Shown here piece after piece: positions 43,916-52,053 of a stretch of DNA of 64,000 bases. The stretch's first letter is position 1. Each line of letters begins with the position of its first letter. Source of the DNA: Clostridiales bacterium (GTDB lineage Bacteria > Bacillota > Clostridia > Lachnospirales > Lachnospiraceae); assembly GCA_003343625.1 (NCBI GenBank), contig QAKV01000033.1, forward strand, positions 1 to 64,000, written 5' to 3'. Both the position numbers and the translations under genes were made by a program. The notes under the pieces were generated by a model. It was not told the origin of the DNA, made no database searches, and was given only the letters and a program-made list of their open reading frames with translations.

Positions 43916-44860
43916 TCAGAAGGAGTTGAGCAGACCCAAAACGACGGAGAGCTCGGCTTCTTTTATTTTATCCGGAAACGTACCGGCGAGGACGCAGTCC
44001 TTAAAATAGCGGATTTCCTCGGCGTAGGCGTCGCTTTTGGGAAGGTTGATGACGCCGCTGTCCTCTGCAGAGCCGCCGGAAAGATCCAGGATCCTGCCGC
44101 CATTTTCGTAGATAGTCAGGCCGCCTTTTTCATAGGCAACCAGCGCTTTCTCGAACTGAAAGCGGAAAGAGGCGCCGAAGGGATAGGGGGCGGCGAACCA
44201 GGAGGCCTCCGTCGAGACGAAGAATCCGGGATATTCGTACACCGCATGGACATAATCCTGGTCTGGGAGAGCTGCCCTGTGCCGCCGGGCGCTTTCTGGA
44301 GCGCCGAACGCATAGACCAAAAAGTCCAGATCGTGAATGTGGAGGTCAAAGGGAACCATGCCGCTGCGCTGCGGATCCATCATCCAGTTATCCCAGCTCC
44401 ATTTGGGATAACAACCCAGACGTCCCATGTATCCGGAGAGGAGCTTTCCGTATTTCTTCGTATCGTAAATTTCTTTGAGCAGTTCGTACTCCGGCCAGAA
44501 GCGCAGCACCTGAGCTACCATGAAGCAGACGCCGTTCTTTTTGGCGGTGGAATAGGCCAGAGCCAGTTCTTCCTGCTTTAAGGACACGGGTTTTTCGCAG
44601 ATCACATGAATTCCCTTTTCCATCGCTCTGACGGCGAAAGGGACGTGGAGCCAGGTGGGCAGACAGATATCCAGTATATCCAGCTCTTCGCTTTCCAGCA
44701 TTTCCTCGAAATCCGTATAGCGGCGCTTTTGGGGCCAGCGCTCCATGCGCTCGGGACGGATGTCGCACAGCGCCGTGAGCTGCGCGTCTTCCAGGGATTC
44801 CCAGGCGGGAATATGGGCGCCGCTGATCCCGCCCACCCCCACCAAACCGACTTTTAACAT
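43916..44860 (-). CDS. Gfo/Idh/MocA family oxidoreductase
   Basis: The 314-aa product has the N-terminal Rossmann fold (VGLVGVGGISGAHIPAWE), the family motif HVICEKPVSLKQEE and a C-terminal substrate domain with HIHDLDFLVYAFG, where the Asp-x-x-x-His-like pattern helps catalysis. It oxidises or reduces a sugar, inositol or related alcohol with NAD(P). Its start overlaps the end of the upstream isomerase gene by 7 bases, so the two form a translation-coupled pair for one sugar route. Substrate not determinable. Confidence 0.9.
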   Translation of the reverse strand: MLKVGLVGVGGISGAHIPAWESLEDAQLTALCDIRPERMERWPQKRRYTDFEEMLESEELDILDICLPTWLHVPFAVRAMEKGIHVICEKPVSLKQEELALAYSTAKKNGVCFMVAQVLRFWPEYELLKEIYDTKKYGKLLSGYMGRLGCYPKWSWDNWMMDPQRSGMVPFDLHIHDLDFLVYAFGAPESARRHRAALPDQDYVHAVYEYPGFFVSTEASWFAAPYPFGASFRFQFEKALVAYEKGGLTIYENGGRILDLSGGSAEDSGVINLPKSDAYAEEIRYFKDCVLAGTFPDKIKEAELSVVLGLLNSF

Positions 44861-45699
44861 GAAGCACCTCCATAGATTTCATCGATGATCGTTTGCAGAT
44901 AGTTTCTCGCGTCCAGAATATCTGCCAGCTGCTGGGGGCCGGAAATTTCCCGCTCGATGGTCACGTGGGAATCGTATCCGAGTTCCTTTAAACGGGAGAA
45001 CAGGGCTCTGAAATCCACCTTTCCCTCGCCCAGGCGGGTTTCGATCCCCAGGTCGTGGCCGTTCGTGGGATAGCAGCCGTCCTTCGCGTGGAGGTTGCGG
45101 ACGTACTTCCCGAACACGTCCAGGGCATCCACGGGATTGGCTTTGCCATAAAGGATCAAATTGGCCGTATCCAGATTGATCCCCAGGTTGTCCATGCCCA
45201 CCGTCTCAAAGCAGCGCAGCAGGGTGACGGGCGTTTCCTGTCCGGTCTCGAACAGAAGATACTGGCCGTTTTTTTTCAGATGCTGTGCCACCGTGCGGAC
45301 GGCGACGCAGAAGCTGTGAAAATTAGGATCGTTGGGATTTTCCGGGATGAACCCCATGTGGGTGACCACATCAGAAACCCCCAGACTGTGGGCGAAATCC
45401 GCTCCGTCGCACAGGTTCTGGATGCGCATCTGCCGGTATTCCGGAGGAACCAGCCCGAGGGTGAGCTGCCCGTCATAAAAATCCCAGATCACGGGCCCGG
45501 CCCAGCCGCACCAGAACGCGGAGACGGCGATGCCGTATTCTTTTAAACGCTCCTTTAAAAAGAGGGCGTTTTCCTGTGTCCACGCGGAAGGTGTCCAGGA
45601 AATGAGCTGGCAGGAATCGAATCCGTTATCCTTCAGGACTGCCAGCTTTGCCGGGATTTCTTCCGGGGAAGAAAAGTTAACGCAGGTGCCGATTTTCAT
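44854..45699 (-). CDS. Sugar phosphate isomerase/epimerase (xylose-isomerase-like TIM barrel)
   Basis: The 281-aa product belongs to the AP-endonuclease-2/IolE-like barrel family. Metal ligands are suggested by His and Glu residues in VVTHMGFIPEN, YLLFETGQETP, GINLDTANLILYG, RNLHAKDGCYP and THVTIEREISGP-type positions (here SHVTIEREISGP). It probably isomerises or epimerises a ketose or inositol derivative and works with the overlapping oxidoreductase. GAGGAGG lies upstream. A short palindrome TAGAATTTCTA at about 45720-45730 may be an operator. Confidence 0.87.
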   Translation of the reverse strand: MKIGTCVNFSSPEEIPAKLAVLKDNGFDSCQLISWTPSAWTQENALFLKERLKEYGIAVSAFWCGWAGPVIWDFYDGQLTLGLVPPEYRQMRIQNLCDGADFAHSLGVSDVVTHMGFIPENPNDPNFHSFCVAVRTVAQHLKKNGQYLLFETGQETPVTLLRCFETVGMDNLGINLDTANLILYGKANPVDALDVFGKYVRNLHAKDGCYPTNGHDLGIETRLGEGKVDFRALFSRLKELGYDSHVTIEREISGPQQLADILDARNYLQTIIDEIYGGASC

Positions 45700-45833
45700 G
45701 AGATACCTCCTCGTTTGAAAATAGAATTTCTATCTTTACCATAGCACGGAATGGGGCGGGAAGGAACGAATTCTTTACTATTTTATAAAAATTGTATGCG
45801 ATTGAGATACGAAGAGATTAACTTTGATGAAAA

Positions 45834-46376
45834 CTAACTCCGCGCGTCCGTCACCAGCGGCCCGATGCTGTCCGGGTCTGTGAAATCCACCCGTTTGCCA
45901 TAGGTCTCCAGGAGCTGAAGATCCTCCGAGCTCAGCGACTGGGGATCTTTTTTTTGCAGCACTTTCCGGAGCATGGCCATCATGGATTTGTGGATGAAAT
46001 TGAGACGGCCGTAGTCGATCCCTCCCCGGAGATGGTAGAGATGAATCGCGCGCATCATTTCCGGGGAGAGCGATTTGGACAGGGAGGCCCGGATGTGGGA
46101 TACATTGTCGGGATCCGCAGGATCCGCCAGACCGCAGGTGAAGAGGATCACCTTTTTACGGGAAAGGACCTCCCAGTTGGAGAGGAGAAACCGGATGCCG
46201 ACGACGCCTCCGGCATAAAGGCTGCCGCCGTAAACGATGGTATCGTAGTCCTCCAGATCGCGAACCTGAAAGGATTTGACAGGGAAAGCCGGACAGGACA
46301 GTTCCCGGGCGATCCATCGGGCATAGCGTTCGGTGAATCCGTAATGGGATCCGTAAATGACGACAGAGCGGTTCAT
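45834..46376 (-). CDS. Flavodoxin-domain protein
   Basis: The 180-aa product has the FMN-binding start VVIYGSHYGFTERYARWIA, the second loop DTIVYGGSLYAGG and a third loop VILFTCGLADPADPD. The C-terminal helices (about 130-180) extend beyond classic flavodoxin and resemble HemG-like or flavodoxin_5 proteins. It transfers electrons in the cytosol; the partner is unknown. It is transcribed in the same direction as the sugar genes but separated from them by 134 bases without overlap. Confidence 0.82.
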   Translation of the reverse strand: MNRSVVIYGSHYGFTERYARWIARELSCPAFPVKSFQVRDLEDYDTIVYGGSLYAGGVVGIRFLLSNWEVLSRKKVILFTCGLADPADPDNVSHIRASLSKSLSPEMMRAIHLYHLRGGIDYGRLNFIHKSMMAMLRKVLQKKDPQSLSSEDLQLLETYGKRVDFTDPDSIGPLVTDARS

Positions 46377-46528
46377 AGCGTTTCCTCCATTCTTTTCACA
46401 AATAATTCGCGAATCCGGTTCGCAGCTTTTCTTCCTTCCATCTTACCCCATCGATCATAGGGCGGGCAAGGGAGACGGGACGAAACGGAGAGATTTTACA
46501 GGGGCTTTTCCCTGGCGATACCCAGAGC

Positions 46529-47917
46529 TCAGGTTCCGGACCATTCTCCCGGCCTCGTCATGCCCGAATCTTCCTTTTCCAGCCGCCTGAAAAAGACGCC
46601 GGCCGCGATCAGGGAGATGGAGTCCACGATGGGCTGTACCCACATGCAGCCGTAGAGCCCGAAAACGGCGTTCATGAGAAAGAGAAGGGGGATGTCCAGC
46701 ACTCCTTTCCGGAGCACGGAACAGATCATGGATTCCTTTATTCTTTCCATGGCCTGGAATTGGATGATCATGGGATAACAGACGGACATCATGGGCATGG
46801 CCGTTACCATCCGGCGCAGAAAGCCCGCGCTGTAACGGATCGTGGCGGGATCGCTGATGAACAGGGAGGAGAGCTGAGGCGCGAAGGATTCATAGGCTAT
46901 AAGGCAAAGGAGGGAAAAGGCCAGCGAAACCGTGCAGCCCAGCCGAAAGATTTCCCGGCGCCGGGACTGGTTCCCGGAGGAATAGTTATAGGCGAGAAGG
47001 GGCAGGATTCCGCTGGAAACCCCGATGGAGAAATAGAGGGGAAGCTGATCCAGCTTTTTCACGATCCCCAGGGCGGCCATGGCTTCCGTTCCGTACCGGG
47101 AAACAAAGCGGGACTGGGCCGCGATGGCGACTACAGTCAGGGCGTACTGAACCGCCGACGGCATACCGCTGGAAAAGACCGTCCGCAGATAGCGTCCGGC
47201 ATATCGCAGTTTTGAGGGGTTCAGGCTCACGGCGGTTTTCCCCCGACGGATCCCGATAAAACACAGGAAATACAGGGTGGCAGCCAGATTGGAAAGGGCG
47301 GTGGCGATGCCGGCGCCTACGGCCCCCATCCCCAAAAATCCGGGCAAAACGAAGAACGGATCCAGGATCATATTCAGAACTCCGCCCATGGAGACGCCGA
47401 TGGAAGCTGCAGCTGCGCTTCCTTCCGCCCGGATCAGATTGGCAAGGAGGGTATTCAGAATCGTGGCGGGGCCGCCGATCACGACTGCCCATAGCGCATA
47501 ACCGAAGGCCACGTCGTAGACTTCCGGCGTGGCGCCGCACAGGGTGAGCACCGGGCGCGCGAAGACGAGAAACAGCAGGGAAAACAGGATCGAACTGATC
47601 AGCCCGCCCCAGAAGGAAAGACAGGCGATTCGGCGGGCGTCTTCCCGTTTTTTTATCCCCAACGCCCGGGAGAGGGCGCTGGCTCCGCCCACGCCGAACA
47701 GGTTCGAGAGGGCCGTGAGCATGACGAAAGAAGAATAAACCACGGTGATGGCTGCCGTCTGATGGGGCTGATTGAGCATCCCCACGAAATAGGTGTCCGC
47801 CAGGTTGTAGATCAGGGCGATCATCTGGCTGGCGATGGCGGGAACGATTTGCCGGCATACTGCCTGCCGGACGGGCATGGTTTCGAATAATGCGGTTTTG
47901 TCCGATACTCGCTGCAA
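46529..47917 (-). CDS. MATE family efflux transporter (second copy)
   Basis: The 462-aa membrane protein has the MATE pattern: IVPAIASQMIALIYNLADTYFVGMLNQPHQTAAITVVYSSF near the start and SGMPSAVQYALTVVAIAAQSRFVSRYGTEAMAALGI in the second half. It is only distantly related to the MATE at 34.8 kb. I infer a TTG start at 47917, with AAGGAG ten bases upstream; the ATG at 47977 lies at the predicted transcription start and is unlikely. ATG 47878 is the alternative. Substrate unknown. Confidence 0.88.
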   Translation of the reverse strand: MQRVSDKTALFETMPVRQAVCRQIVPAIASQMIALIYNLADTYFVGMLNQPHQTAAITVVYSSFVMLTALSNLFGVGGASALSRALGIKKREDARRIACLSFWGGLISSILFSLLFLVFARPVLTLCGATPEVYDVAFGYALWAVVIGGPATILNTLLANLIRAEGSAAAASIGVSMGGVLNMILDPFFVLPGFLGMGAVGAGIATALSNLAATLYFLCFIGIRRGKTAVSLNPSKLRYAGRYLRTVFSSGMPSAVQYALTVVAIAAQSRFVSRYGTEAMAALGIVKKLDQLPLYFSIGVSSGILPLLAYNYSSGNQSRRREIFRLGCTVSLAFSLLCLIAYESFAPQLSSLFISDPATIRYSAGFLRRMVTAMPMMSVCYPMIIQFQAMERIKESMICSVLRKGVLDIPLLFLMNAVFGLYGCMWVQPIVDSISLIAAGVFFRRLEKEDSGMTRPGEWSGT

Positions 47918-47982
47918 GTTTTTGTCGCTCCTTTCCCTGCAAAGAATGGATGTTTTGCCTGTCTGTAAAAATACCATACTAT

Positions 47983-48010
47983 ATTATATAACCGATTCTC
48001 CCCTTTTCAA
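47983..48010 (-). promoter_or_regulatory. Promoter of the second MATE gene
   Basis: On the minus strand TTGAAA (48010-48005) and TATAAT (47988-47983) are 16 bases apart. Confidence 0.7.
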
Positions 48011-48122
48011 GACGGGGGGACGGAGAAAAACGGAGAAGTAAATAAAAACGATCCAAATACAAACAATAACTTAAAAAAAAAGAAAATCGTCGTGGTCGCA
48101 GGCCTGATTTCCCATAAAATCG

Positions 48123-48151
48123 TTGCCCGCCGGACGAGGGTGTGATACCAT
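48123..48151 (+). promoter_or_regulatory. Possible promoter of the CotH cluster
   Basis: TTGCCC (48123-48128) and TACCAT (48146-48151) are 17 bases apart, about 42 bases before the start codon. Both boxes are imperfect. Confidence 0.4.
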
Positions 48152-48193
48152 GTTAAGCAAAACCGGACACCGCCGAAAGAGAGAAGACAAAAT

Positions 48194-50050
48194 ATGAAGA
48201 AGTTTCGCATCATCAGGGAGGGGGCGCTTTGCGTTACCCTGCTTTTGATCGCTTTTCTGGCCGCCGGATGGGTGTGGGAAGAGGAAAAGCTGAAAGAAGA
48301 GGAGAAGCGGAATTGGCTGGAGGAACATCTATATTTGGATGCCCTTTCGTTCTCTGTGGAGGGGACGAATTTCGACGAAAAGATCAAATGCTGGCCGGAC
48401 TGGACCGGCGGAAGGATTTACGTATTTTTGCCTTCCTATGCGGCGGGAAAACCGCTGACGATGGAATGGGAATATGCCGAGCGCCTGACGATAGACGGGG
48501 AGGAAAAGGAAAGCGGGACTGTCTGGAAGGAGTATGAACTGGATCGGGAGTACGCCTTTTGCTTCGAAGATGAAGGAGCCGTGCAGGAGAGCTGGACGGT
48601 CGTCTTTTTGTGCAGCCGGAACCTTCCTGCTGCCTGGGTCTACACGGATTCCGGTTCCATGGATTTCGTGGACGAAAGCCGGGGGAACCGGGAAAGCGGC
48701 CTTTTCTACCTGGTCAACGCGGACGGAACCATGGAGTGCATGGATGGCCTCACCTACATTAAGGGCAGGGGAAATACCACCTGGGGGCAGGACAAGAAGC
48801 CCTACAGCGTCAAGCTGGAGAGCGGCCACGATCTTTTCGGTATGGGGGTTTCCCGCAGATGGGAGCTCTTGGCCAACGCATACGACGGCAGCAATCTGCG
48901 CAATCAGCTGGTGTTCGAGATGGCGCAGGAAGCGGGAATGGCCTATACGCCTCAGGCGACATGGGTGGATTTGTATTTAAATGGAGAATATCAGGGCCTT
49001 TACCAGATTTCGGAAAAAGTGGAGGTGGGAAACGGCCGGGTGGAGATCGCCGATCAGGAAGCGGGGTATGGGGATCTGACCGGGGGATATCTGTTTCTGA
49101 TGGAGGACGCCAGCCGCTATGAGACCGCGGTCAGCAGGTTCACCACGGAGGGACATCAGACCATGGTGATCAAGAGCCCGGAAATCGCCGGGGAGGAAGA
49201 GATCGAATATCTTTCCGGCCTGGTGCAGGAGTTCGAAGACGCCGTCACCGCGCCCGACGGGGTCAACCCGGAGACGGGAAAATTCTTTACAGAATATATC
49301 GACCTGGATTCGTTCGCGATGAAGTACCTGGTGGAGGAAATCACCAAAAACTCCGATGCCGTGACGAACAGCCAGTATTTCTATAAACAGCCGGATTCCG
49401 TCAGCGGGCTGCTGTACGCGGGGCCGGTCTGGGATTACGACAATGCTCTGGGGCATACCAATGAGGAAGCCATGGATCCGGTGGGGCTGATGCTGGACAG
49501 GATCCGATCCGACGACGGAATCAGCAATCTCTGGTACGGTTCCCTGTGCGCCCAGCCCGTTTTCATGGAGCGGGTAAAAGAACTGTATCGGGATGTATTC
49601 GCGCCGATTCTGGAAACCATAATACAGGAGCGGATCGACGAATACCGGGAGCGAATCCGCGTCTCGGCCACCCTGGACTGGATCCGGTGGAAGGATACGA
49701 ATAAGGATTTCCGATACAGGGTCTGCGACAGCTATGATGCTTATGTGGATTACCTGCAGGAATTCCTTCGGCAGAGAAAGGATTTTCTGGACAATATCTG
49801 GCTGAAAGGCGAAGAATATACGAGGATTCGGTTCGATCGCGGAGAGCCTTTCGGATATGTGGATCTGTATACGGAGAAGGGGGAGGCCGGAAGGCAGGCT
49901 CCGGACAGTTCGGATATCGAATGGGAAGGTCAGGTTATCACGGGTTGGGTCTATGAGGACGGCACCCCTTACGATCCTGCGAAGCAGGTGGACGAAGACA
50001 TCACGGTCTATGCTGTCTGGGAGACGGTTGAAAACGCAGACGCTGCATAA
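48194..50050 (+). CDS. CotH kinase family surface protein
   Basis: The 618-aa product has an N-terminal membrane anchor or signal (about 8-28). A beta-rich domain precedes a CotH protein-kinase-like domain (about 185-550): YIKGRGNTTWGQDKKPYSVKLE, RRWELLANAYDGSNLRNQL, YLNGEYQGLYQISEKVEVG and the metal-binding AGPVWDYDNALG. A C-terminal Listeria-Bacteroides type repeat ends it (GWVYEDGTPYDPAKQVDEDITVYAVW). CotH kinases phosphorylate extracellular or spore-coat proteins. It opens a three-gene run with VTC and DUF4956 genes, a recurring set in Clostridia. Confidence 0.92.
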   Translation: MKKFRIIREGALCVTLLLIAFLAAGWVWEEEKLKEEEKRNWLEEHLYLDALSFSVEGTNFDEKIKCWPDWTGGRIYVFLPSYAAGKPLTMEWEYAERLTIDGEEKESGTVWKEYELDREYAFCFEDEGAVQESWTVVFLCSRNLPAAWVYTDSGSMDFVDESRGNRESGLFYLVNADGTMECMDGLTYIKGRGNTTWGQDKKPYSVKLESGHDLFGMGVSRRWELLANAYDGSNLRNQLVFEMAQEAGMAYTPQATWVDLYLNGEYQGLYQISEKVEVGNGRVEIADQEAGYGDLTGGYLFLMEDASRYETAVSRFTTEGHQTMVIKSPEIAGEEEIEYLSGLVQEFEDAVTAPDGVNPETGKFFTEYIDLDSFAMKYLVEEITKNSDAVTNSQYFYKQPDSVSGLLYAGPVWDYDNALGHTNEEAMDPVGLMLDRIRSDDGISNLWYGSLCAQPVFMERVKELYRDVFAPILETIIQERIDEYRERIRVSATLDWIRWKDTNKDFRYRVCDSYDAYVDYLQEFLRQRKDFLDNIWLKGEEYTRIRFDRGEPFGYVDLYTEKGEAGRQAPDSSDIEWEGQVITGWVYEDGTPYDPAKQVDEDITVYAVWETVENADAA

Positions 50051-50077
50051 GAAGCAAAAACAGGAGGAAAGAAAGCG

Positions 50078-50773
50078 GTGAAAGAAGAAGGCGGAACGTG
50101 GCGCCATGAACTCAAATACGCCTGCACGATGCCACAGCTCGCCATCGTGGAGGGGAGGATACGGCCGCTCTTGCGGCTGGATCCCCATGCGGGGCGAACC
50201 GGACGATATGCCATAAGGAGCGTATACTTCGACGATCGGCAGGATACCTGCTACCGGGAGAACGAGGATGGGACGGATCCCCGGGAGAAGTTTCGCATCC
50301 GGATCTATAACGGCAGCGCCGACCAGATTACGCTGGAGCTCAAACAGAAGATGCGGGGGATGACCAGGAAGCTCTCCTGTCCGCTGACCCGGGAGCAGTG
50401 CGCGCTGGCGCTGGAGGGGCGGGCCCTGGAGGATGGAAAGGAGCTGCCGCCCGTGTTGCGCAAGTTCATCCTGCAGCAGAAAATCCGGGGGCTGAGGGCA
50501 AAAGTTATCGTGGAATATGAAAGGGTTCCACGGGTTTTCCCCCTGGGGAACGTGAGGATCACCCTGGATGAAAACATCGTTTCTTCGTCGCAGACGGAAC
50601 GCTTTCTGGAAGGGGACTTCGCCAGAAGGCCGATCATGCCTCCGGGGAGACATGTGCTGGAAGTGAAATACGACGAGTTTCTGCCGGATCCCATCCGGCA
50701 GGTCCTGCAGCTGGAAACGCTGCAGAGGACATCTTTTTCGAAATATTATCTTTGCAGAAAATATGGATTTTAG
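50078..50773 (+). CDS. VTC-domain (polyphosphate polymerase-like) protein
   Basis: The 231-aa product is a stand-alone VTC domain of the CYTH/triphosphate-tunnel fold. Basic and acidic residues line the tunnel: WRHELKYACT at the start, RSVYFDDRQDTCYRENEDG, KFRIRIYN, LELKQKMRGMTRK, VEYERVPRVF, RITLDENI and LEVKYDEFLP. Eukaryotic VTC4 makes polyphosphate with such a domain. It starts with GTG 50078 after CAGGAGG, 27 bases after cotH. DUF4956 follows, which may be its membrane partner. Confidence 0.88.
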   Translation: MKEEGGTWRHELKYACTMPQLAIVEGRIRPLLRLDPHAGRTGRYAIRSVYFDDRQDTCYRENEDGTDPREKFRIRIYNGSADQITLELKQKMRGMTRKLSCPLTREQCALALEGRALEDGKELPPVLRKFILQQKIRGLRAKVIVEYERVPRVFPLGNVRITLDENIVSSSQTERFLEGDFARRPIMPPGRHVLEVKYDEFLPDPIRQVLQLETLQRTSFSKYYLCRKYGF

Positions 50774-50788
50774 GGAGGAACACAAAAA

Positions 50789-51463
50789 ATGGGATTTGGA
50801 GACATCTTTAAGAACTCGTTTATGGAAGGGTTCTACAGCACGGACATCAGCCTGGCCACGATTCTTCTGAGCATGGCGATCGTCTGCCTCATCGCCCTGT
50901 ACATTTTCTTCGCTTATCGCCTTTTGACGAGGAGAACGTTTTACAATAAGAATTTCGGGATTTCCCTGGCAGCGCTGGCCATCATCACGGCGGCCATCAT
51001 CCTTACGATTCAGTCCAGTATCGTGATTTCCCTGGGTATGGTGGGCGCGCTGTCCATCGTGCGTTTCAGGACTGCCATCAAAGAGCCCATGGACCTGGTC
51101 TTTCTGTTCTGGTCGATCAGCGTGGGGATCATCTGCGGCGCGGGTTTGTATTCCCTGGCTATCATCGCCTCCCTGATCGTCACCGTGGCGCTGCTGGTGC
51201 TGGATCTGATTCCGGTGACGAAGGCCCCTATGCTGCTCATTGTAGGTACGACCGATCTGGATGGGGAAGATGCTCTTTTAAACGTGGTGAAGAAGTACAG
51301 CAAACACTATCGCGTGAAATCCCGGAACATCTCTTCCGGCCGCATGGATATGATTGTGGAAGTCAGGGTCCGGGAGGAGGCGGCGCTGGTCCGGGAAGCC
51401 TGCGCTTTGAAGGGAATGGACAGCGTCTCCCTGCTCTCTCACGACGGGGAAACCACTTATTGA
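50789..51463 (+). CDS. DUF4956 membrane protein
   Basis: The 224-aa product has about four membrane helices (about 25-150) followed by a soluble ferredoxin-like C-domain. The helix region includes SIVISLGMVGALSIVRFRTAIKEPMDLVFLFWSISVGIICGAG, characteristic of DUF4956. The C-domain (LLIVGTTDLDGEDALLNVVKKYSKHY) may regulate it. Gene order CotH-VTC-DUF4956 suggests a membrane polyphosphate or phosphate-handling complex. GGGAGG precedes ATG 50789, 15 bases after the VTC gene. Confidence 0.88.
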   Translation: MGFGDIFKNSFMEGFYSTDISLATILLSMAIVCLIALYIFFAYRLLTRRTFYNKNFGISLAALAIITAAIILTIQSSIVISLGMVGALSIVRFRTAIKEPMDLVFLFWSISVGIICGAGLYSLAIIASLIVTVALLVLDLIPVTKAPMLLIVGTTDLDGEDALLNVVKKYSKHYRVKSRNISSGRMDMIVEVRVREEAALVREACALKGMDSVSLLSHDGETTY

Positions 51464-51476
51464 TGGGAGGAAAACC

Positions 51477-52046
51477 GTGTACGTCATAGCGGGACTTGGA
51501 AATCCGAAAAAAGAATACGAAAATACCCGTCATAACGTGGGTTTTGCGGCGGTGGATCTGCTGGCGCAGCGCCATGGGATCCGGGTGAATGAAGCCCGCC
51601 ACAGAGGGCTTGTGGGGAAGGGGATGATCTGCGGACAGAAAGCGATTCTGTTAAAACCTCTGACCTATATGAATTTAAGCGGCGAAAGCATCCGGGATGT
51701 GATACAATATTATAAACTGGATGTGTCCGGCGAGCTCATCGTGCTCTGCGATGATATCAATCTGGATCCCGGCGTGCTGCGCGTCCGAAAAAAGGGGAGC
51801 GCCGGCGGCCATAACGGCCTGAAGAACATCATCGCCCAGCTGGGCCGGGACGACTTCTGCCGCGTTCGCATCGGCGTAGGAGGCAAGCCCGAAGGGTATG
51901 ACCTGGCCGATTACGTCCTGGGACATTTCGGACGGGCGGAAAAGCCGGTGATGGATGAAGCCATCGGGAGGGCATGTGATGCGGTGGAGACGATCCTGAG
52001 CGATGGGCCTGACGCGGCCATGAACCGTTTTAACGCAAAGCCTTAA
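51477..52046 (+). CDS. pth: Peptidyl-tRNA hydrolase
   Basis: The 189-aa product frees tRNA from stalled peptidyl-tRNA. It has GLGNPKKEYENTRHNVGFAAVD with the catalytic His, LLKPLTYMNLSGES, LIVLCDDINLDPG with the Asp, and KKGSAGGHNGLKNIIAQLG. It starts with GTG 51477, with GGGAGG nearby, 13 bases after the DUF4956 gene. Next is mfd, the conserved pth-mfd order of Firmicutes. Confidence 0.97.
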   Translation: MYVIAGLGNPKKEYENTRHNVGFAAVDLLAQRHGIRVNEARHRGLVGKGMICGQKAILLKPLTYMNLSGESIRDVIQYYKLDVSGELIVLCDDINLDPGVLRVRKKGSAGGHNGLKNIIAQLGRDDFCRVRIGVGGKPEGYDLADYVLGHFGRAEKPVMDEAIGRACDAVETILSDGPDAAMNRFNAKP

Positions 52047-52053
52047 AGAGGGG

